A stretch of 34,776 nucleotides of DNA from contig CAAAJI010000011.1 of the NCBI GenBank assembly GCA_900642245.1, positions 409,048-443,823 on the forward strand, written 5' to 3'. Positions 30,942 to 34,776 of this stretch are shown here, piece by piece (within the stretch, counting starts at the first letter, position 1; every line of letters begins with the position of its first letter). The notes under the pieces are model-generated. The model was not told the origin of the DNA and did no database searches. It was given only the letters and a program-made list of their open reading frames with translations. Origin of the DNA: Fragilaria radians. Lineage: Eukaryota > Bacillariophyta > Fragilariophyceae > Fragilariales > Fragilariaceae. Position numbers and translations under genes: made by a program.

Positions 30942-31923
30942 TGTATACTGATTGTTGATTTAAAAATTAACTACTTATGACTCATTGGATATGATATGTT
31001 GGTATATACCGCCAAGAGTATTGATAAATTGGGGTTGCTCCGATGGATAACTTGCATTGGTAAACTATCAATGAGAGTTCAGAACACCAATTCCCAGACC
31101 AGGGGCATCTCCATTAAAAATGCACAATACATCTCATAATAAAAATCAACTCAAAATGGAATTCCTACTTACTGCCACATAATATTTCAGTTGTTTGAAA
31201 TACTTTGTTTCATCCCTTATCGTATGTCACTTTCCCCAAAGAATGTCTATTCTATGCTTGATAAACACAATTTGAAATAATCATTTAGATTAGGCTATTT
31301 CTAATGATTCAAAAACTTTGAAGCATACTTTTTATTGCAGTCCCCCTTGGAAGGTGTCACATACTATCTTCCAAATAGGGGATGGGGGTGAAATGGATAG
31401 TTGAACACTAAACGTGTCGATGAATAGATGTGTGAATGGATAAAATACAAGTATTCTCTATACTCATTTGTACCAAAAATGGATAAAATAAATCCCAATA
31501 ACTCACTACATTATATGGCTTTATGCTCTGTCATTTGCTGCATCCAGGCAGAGAATGTTCAAGAGTCATGTCAATAATCTGACCGCCAAGGGTCTAGCTC
31601 TCATTCTGCAACATTTCCAAAATGACGTTACCATTGAAACAAAAAGAAAAACGATTTAGGATATAAACATCCAAATAAGAATAACAAAAGGGACCACTAG
31701 CCCTTCAAGAGTTTAAAATTAAAGAGAGAAAGTATTGAGATAAATATGATAAGACATTTGGGTGTTTGGTACAGTAACTACTGGTAGTCGTCATTATTTT
31801 TTAGTAGGGAGTTGCCATAGCATACTTTCGATACGAGCTGTTCACTATTTCTGAATCGTAGGTGTTACAGAGTGTCATTGAAGATTGCCAAACCGCAGTA
31901 ATCCTTTTCTTCACTAACGAACA
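30942..31923. other. Intergenic region
   Basis: About 980 bases separate two plus-strand genes. No gene was recognised. A stretch at about 31430-31475 (ATAGATGTGTGAATGG, then TATTCTCTATACTCATTTG) loosely recalls the dispersed repeat at 3484 and 11516, too weakly to call a third copy. The last 100 bases are probably the CAP promoter and leader. Confidence 0.45.
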
Positions 31924-33411
31924 ATGACAAGTCAGCCAGCAGTTCATGAACTAAAAATCCTACTTGACACTATTTTAACTCGACTCGATGTCCTCGAGAG
32001 TGCTGCAGGGATCACACCTTCGAATGCCGTAGGAAGAAGTGTGGATACACCTGATTCTTCAAATATGGACAATCCTTCATTTCCAGCAGTCGACGCTTAT
32101 GACGAGTACCTCCAGAAGTCGGTGAAACCTTTGATTAATGCATGTAATGAACTTGGGGAAGTTCAAGCTATTGGAAAGTCATTGCAGCAAGCATGGGATG
32201 GCGTCCGTACAATTGTTTTGTTGGCGAGTCAGTCCAAATGTCCTCAAGGGGATATTAGTACAGAACTTCAACCTTATCTCAAACCAATCCAGGCATCGCT
32301 CGAAGCTATCCGAAAACTTCGTTTGGATCGAAAGTTCGATTGGCATCATAAAGCGGTTATGGAGTTGATGACATGCTTCAGTTGGATTTTGATTAAACCG
32401 CCTCAACAAACTCCTGCCGCTTTTTGCAAAGAAGCGATTGCCTCGTCTGATTTTTGGTCGAATAGAATTCGTAAAGAGTACAAGGGAAAAGATGAAAAGC
32501 ATATTGCATTTTGTGATAGCTTGAAAACAGCTGGTCAAGATTTAGTGTCATACATTATGGAATTTCATAAAACTGGTTTATCCTTTAATGTAAAGGGAGG
32601 AACCCTTGCCGATGCTGCATCAATTATGGAAAAGGTGAAAAGTGATTCAGATACAGTAACTGTAACCTCCAAGAACATTATTGTACCAGCCTCTGAAAAC
32701 TCTGGCGGAGGTTTGTCAGGAATCATGGCCGAATTGCAGAAGAAACAGACGTCTGATGGTTCTTCGGCGGCTACTGGACTTCGTAAGGTCACGAAAGAGC
32801 AACAGACATGGCGTAAAGAATTCCAGGCTAACAAACCTAGCACCGTCGAGAATGATGGTCAAAAAGGTGATGCTATTCCTACTAGAAAGGTCAATGTCGT
32901 GCAACAAAAGAAATCCCAGCCAAAGTTTGAATATCAAGAACGAGGAAGCAAATGGGTTGTGGAAAATCAAACCAAAGACTCTAGCAATGGATCGATGACA
33001 ATTGATATTTCAGACCCAAAGCAACAAGTTTATATTTATAATTGTGAGGATCTTACTATCCTTCTCAAAGGAGAAAAGAAAGTGAAATCAATCGTTATTG
33101 ATACCTGTCAACGTGTGAATTTAGTATTTGACACATGTATTTCATCTTGTGAGATTGTAAACTCCAAAAAAGTTCAGTGCCAGACGTTGGGAGTGTGTCC
33201 CACGTTTTCTATCGATAAGACTATTGGATGCGTCATTTTTCTGAGCGAGGAGAGCATTCCTATCTCATCATTCATCACAGCGCAATCAAGCGAAATGAAT
33301 GTAAGCTATCCAGATGGTGTTGAACAGAAAGAAATTCCTATACCTGAGCAATTCGTTCACAAGATGAACGGAGGCAATTTGGTCAGTCAAGTCTCAGATC
33401 TTTACCATTAG
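31924..33411 (+). CDS. CAP: Cyclase-associated protein (CAP/Srv2), actin-monomer recycling factor
   Basis: CAP recharges cofilin-bound ADP-actin to ATP-actin and speeds filament turnover in the cytoplasm. The intron-free frame from the ATG at 31924 gives 495 residues, the normal size. Residues 1-30 are a short oligomerisation-type helix (VHELKILLDTILTRLDVLES). Residues about 50-220 form the helical folded domain (PAVDAYDEYLQKSVKPLINA, FWSNRIRKEYKG). Residues about 255-305 hold a WH2-like actin-binding segment (GLSGIMAELQKK, ATGLRKVTKEQQTWRKE). Residues about 330-495 are the beta-helical CARP domain that binds actin (SKWVVENQ, QQVYIYNCEDLTILLKGE, SSEMNVSYPDG, IPEQFVHKM). The proline-rich segment between the helical domain and WH2, which binds profilin and SH3 proteins in animals and yeast, is not present. 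It converges with the RING-H2 gene. Confidence 0.94.
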   Translation: MTSQPAVHELKILLDTILTRLDVLESAAGITPSNAVGRSVDTPDSSNMDNPSFPAVDAYDEYLQKSVKPLINACNELGEVQAIGKSLQQAWDGVRTIVLLASQSKCPQGDISTELQPYLKPIQASLEAIRKLRLDRKFDWHHKAVMELMTCFSWILIKPPQQTPAAFCKEAIASSDFWSNRIRKEYKGKDEKHIAFCDSLKTAGQDLVSYIMEFHKTGLSFNVKGGTLADAASIMEKVKSDSDTVTVTSKNIIVPASENSGGGLSGIMAELQKKQTSDGSSAATGLRKVTKEQQTWRKEFQANKPSTVENDGQKGDAIPTRKVNVVQQKKSQPKFEYQERGSKWVVENQTKDSSNGSMTIDISDPKQQVYIYNCEDLTILLKGEKKVKSIVIDTCQRVNLVFDTCISSCEIVNSKKVQCQTLGVCPTFSIDKTIGCVIFLSEESIPISSFITAQSSEMNVSYPDGVEQKEIPIPEQFVHKMNGGNLVSQVSDLYH

Positions 33412-33567
33412 AAGAAGACTCGGAAGACTCTCTATGAATGTAACAAGAAGAAAACAAGTAATTAAAAATTGTTATCAACATTTTATTCTTGACTACTAAG
33501 CAACTGCTTTATAAAGCAAAACGTTCCACTAACGAGGAATTGAATACTACAAGGAAATACACAAGTC

Positions 33568-34725
33568 CTATCTTGTCAATGATCTCGGACGACCTGGTAA
33601 AATAGAGTTATCTCTGATTCGCATAGATTCTACTGCTTTGATCATCCTAGTCTTGCCAACGAGCTCCGCAGTTGCCTTATTTACGTCTTGTGAAGTCACC
33701 ATGTCTGTTCGACAGCAAGGACATTCATCTTTGTTGTCGAGCCACTCCAGAATACAGTCTTTGTGGAAGACGTGATTGCAATATTTTGAAGTTAGAATTG
33801 TTTCTCCTTTTTCTATCAATCGCACGACAATTAGTATATTAGAAATAATGAGTCACAACGAAGAAAATTGAAGACTTACTATAGCTAGAAAGGCATATTG
33901 CGCAAACTTGTTCGTCGTCATCATTTCCATCGGATTCATCTGAATTAAAACAGTGTGTGTCTACGACGCTACTGTTTGCGATAAAATTTGAAGGGAATTT
34001 AGGAGCAACCATTTCCTCGTAATCTTCATTCATCCTAGGCAACGAAAGTGAATGGGTGGAAGATGTTTCAGGTCGCTTTTGCCATGGCAATTTTCGACGT
34101 GGCCAAATATATAAATCAGATGATGATTCATTAGTTCTATGTTCAGTCGATTCAGATACTTCAAATTCAGTATCGATAACTTGCATTGGGGACAATACTA
34201 ACTCTTTCACCGCAAATGGTTCCATTGCCATCTTATCATCAGCATTCGCTTCTAGATCGACACTATCAGCGTCTGTTTGTAAGTCTGTGATATTTTGGAC
34301 GATTCCATTTGCGCCATCTGGGTCAGTAATGTTCTTTTTTCCTTTGAATAACATAGCCTCGGTAACAGCCTTTCGAAAATTGGTTAGAAACGAAAATTGA
34401 AGATAAAACTATAAACAAGTCATTACATCACTCCTTGCTTTCGAGATTCCTCAACAGCGGGAGATATGCAAAGTAGATTCCCATGACTTTAATTTGTACT
34501 TGCCTTACTTGCATCCGAGAAAATCGTTTCAAGGACATCACGCCTTTGCCGACTACTTAGATTGAAGGAAAAGTTATCCGACACTCCAATAATATCTCTG
34601 CGACCTCTTCCGCACAACCAAAATTTCAGCAAAAAGAAGCTACAATAAAGGAACATCCCGCTAACCCCTACAACTATTGCAACAAACATCAAAAAGGCAG
34701 CGCCTTGATCAGAGTCATCTGTCAT
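33568..34725 (-). CDS. Membrane-anchored RING-H2 finger protein, probable E3 ubiquitin ligase
   Basis: Three exons: 34725 (or beyond the right edge) to 34504, 34369-33880 and 33812-33568. The frame stays open to the window end, so an upstream start is possible; the first ATG is at 34725. This gives 318 residues. A transmembrane helix (about 9-37, FLMFVAIVVGVSGMFLYCSF) precedes a long acidic, low-complexity middle. The C-terminal RING-H2 finger has all eight ligands: C230, C233, C249, H251, H254, C257, C268 and C271 (CAIC, CNHVFHKDC, CPCC). The 67-nt intron 33879-33813 (GTAAGT...GATAG) splits the finger between the second and third ligand. The other intron, 34503-34370, fits in phase only as GC-AG (AAG|GCAAGT); its acceptor may instead be at 34358. 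RING-H2 proteins of this type ubiquitinate membrane-associated targets; the substrate is unknown. Confidence 0.8.
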
Positions 34726-34776
34726 GGCATTAACATGCTCGTGTGATAACGCACGATGGGAGTAGGTTGTCACAAA

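Noticed and set aside
1..34776. tRNA, rRNA, snRNA genes and CRISPR arrays
   Set aside because: Visual scanning found no T-arm/anticodon pattern, conserved rRNA or U-snRNA stretch, or regular spacer-repeat array; a covariance-model search would be needed to exclude small RNAs.

Overview
This window is nuclear DNA from a photosynthetic stramenopile, most likely a diatom. The evidence is a fucoxanthin-chlorophyll a/c (LHC-type) antenna gene with a bipartite plastid presequence (SAAG|FAP), a second protein with an ASAFAP-like cleavage motif (SHA|FVAP), the short GT-AG introns, and several proteins of diatom type (PH-like coiled-coil, ankyrin/LRR, diatom-style fucosyltransferase-like). Base composition is AT-rich. 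I saw no bacterial operon structure, CRISPR array, rRNA or tRNA. All identifications were made by eye, without database searches.

Layout: 1-2184 (-) PH-like coiled-coil protein, cut by the left edge; 2185-5628 AT-rich non-coding DNA with repeat relics; 5629-7349 (+) single-pass membrane protein, tail to tail with 7370-8314 (-) TFIIS; 8924-9688 (-) plastid antenna protein; 9760-13028 a second gene-poor, repeat-bearing stretch; 13029-16256 (+) UPF1/senataxin-like SF1 helicase, convergent with 16385-18682 (-) a plastid-targeted RibD-like protein; 19936-21234 (+) Golgi-type glycosyltransferase-like protein; 22211-23156 (+) ING/SGF29 chromatin protein; 24843-28817 (-) CAND1, head to head with 28980-30941 (+) an ankyrin/LRR protein; 31924-33411 (+) cyclase-associated protein, convergent with 33568-34725 (-) a membrane RING-H2 protein, possibly cut by the right edge.

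The genes do not form one pathway. Most are eukaryotic housekeeping functions: transcription elongation and chromatin (TFIIS, ING/SGF29), ubiquitin-pathway control (CAND1, RING-H2), actin turnover (CAP), RNA/DNA helicase, light harvesting and riboflavin-related metabolism. Nine introns were placed by reading frame and splice sites; six of them are 73-76 nt long.

Two proteins stand out. One joins an ING-type N-terminal domain to an SGF29-type Tudor reader with an intact aromatic cage, in place of the usual PHD finger. The other is a RibD homologue in which all visible deaminase zinc and catalytic residues, and the reductase glycine motif, are changed, and which carries an alanine-rich insertion.
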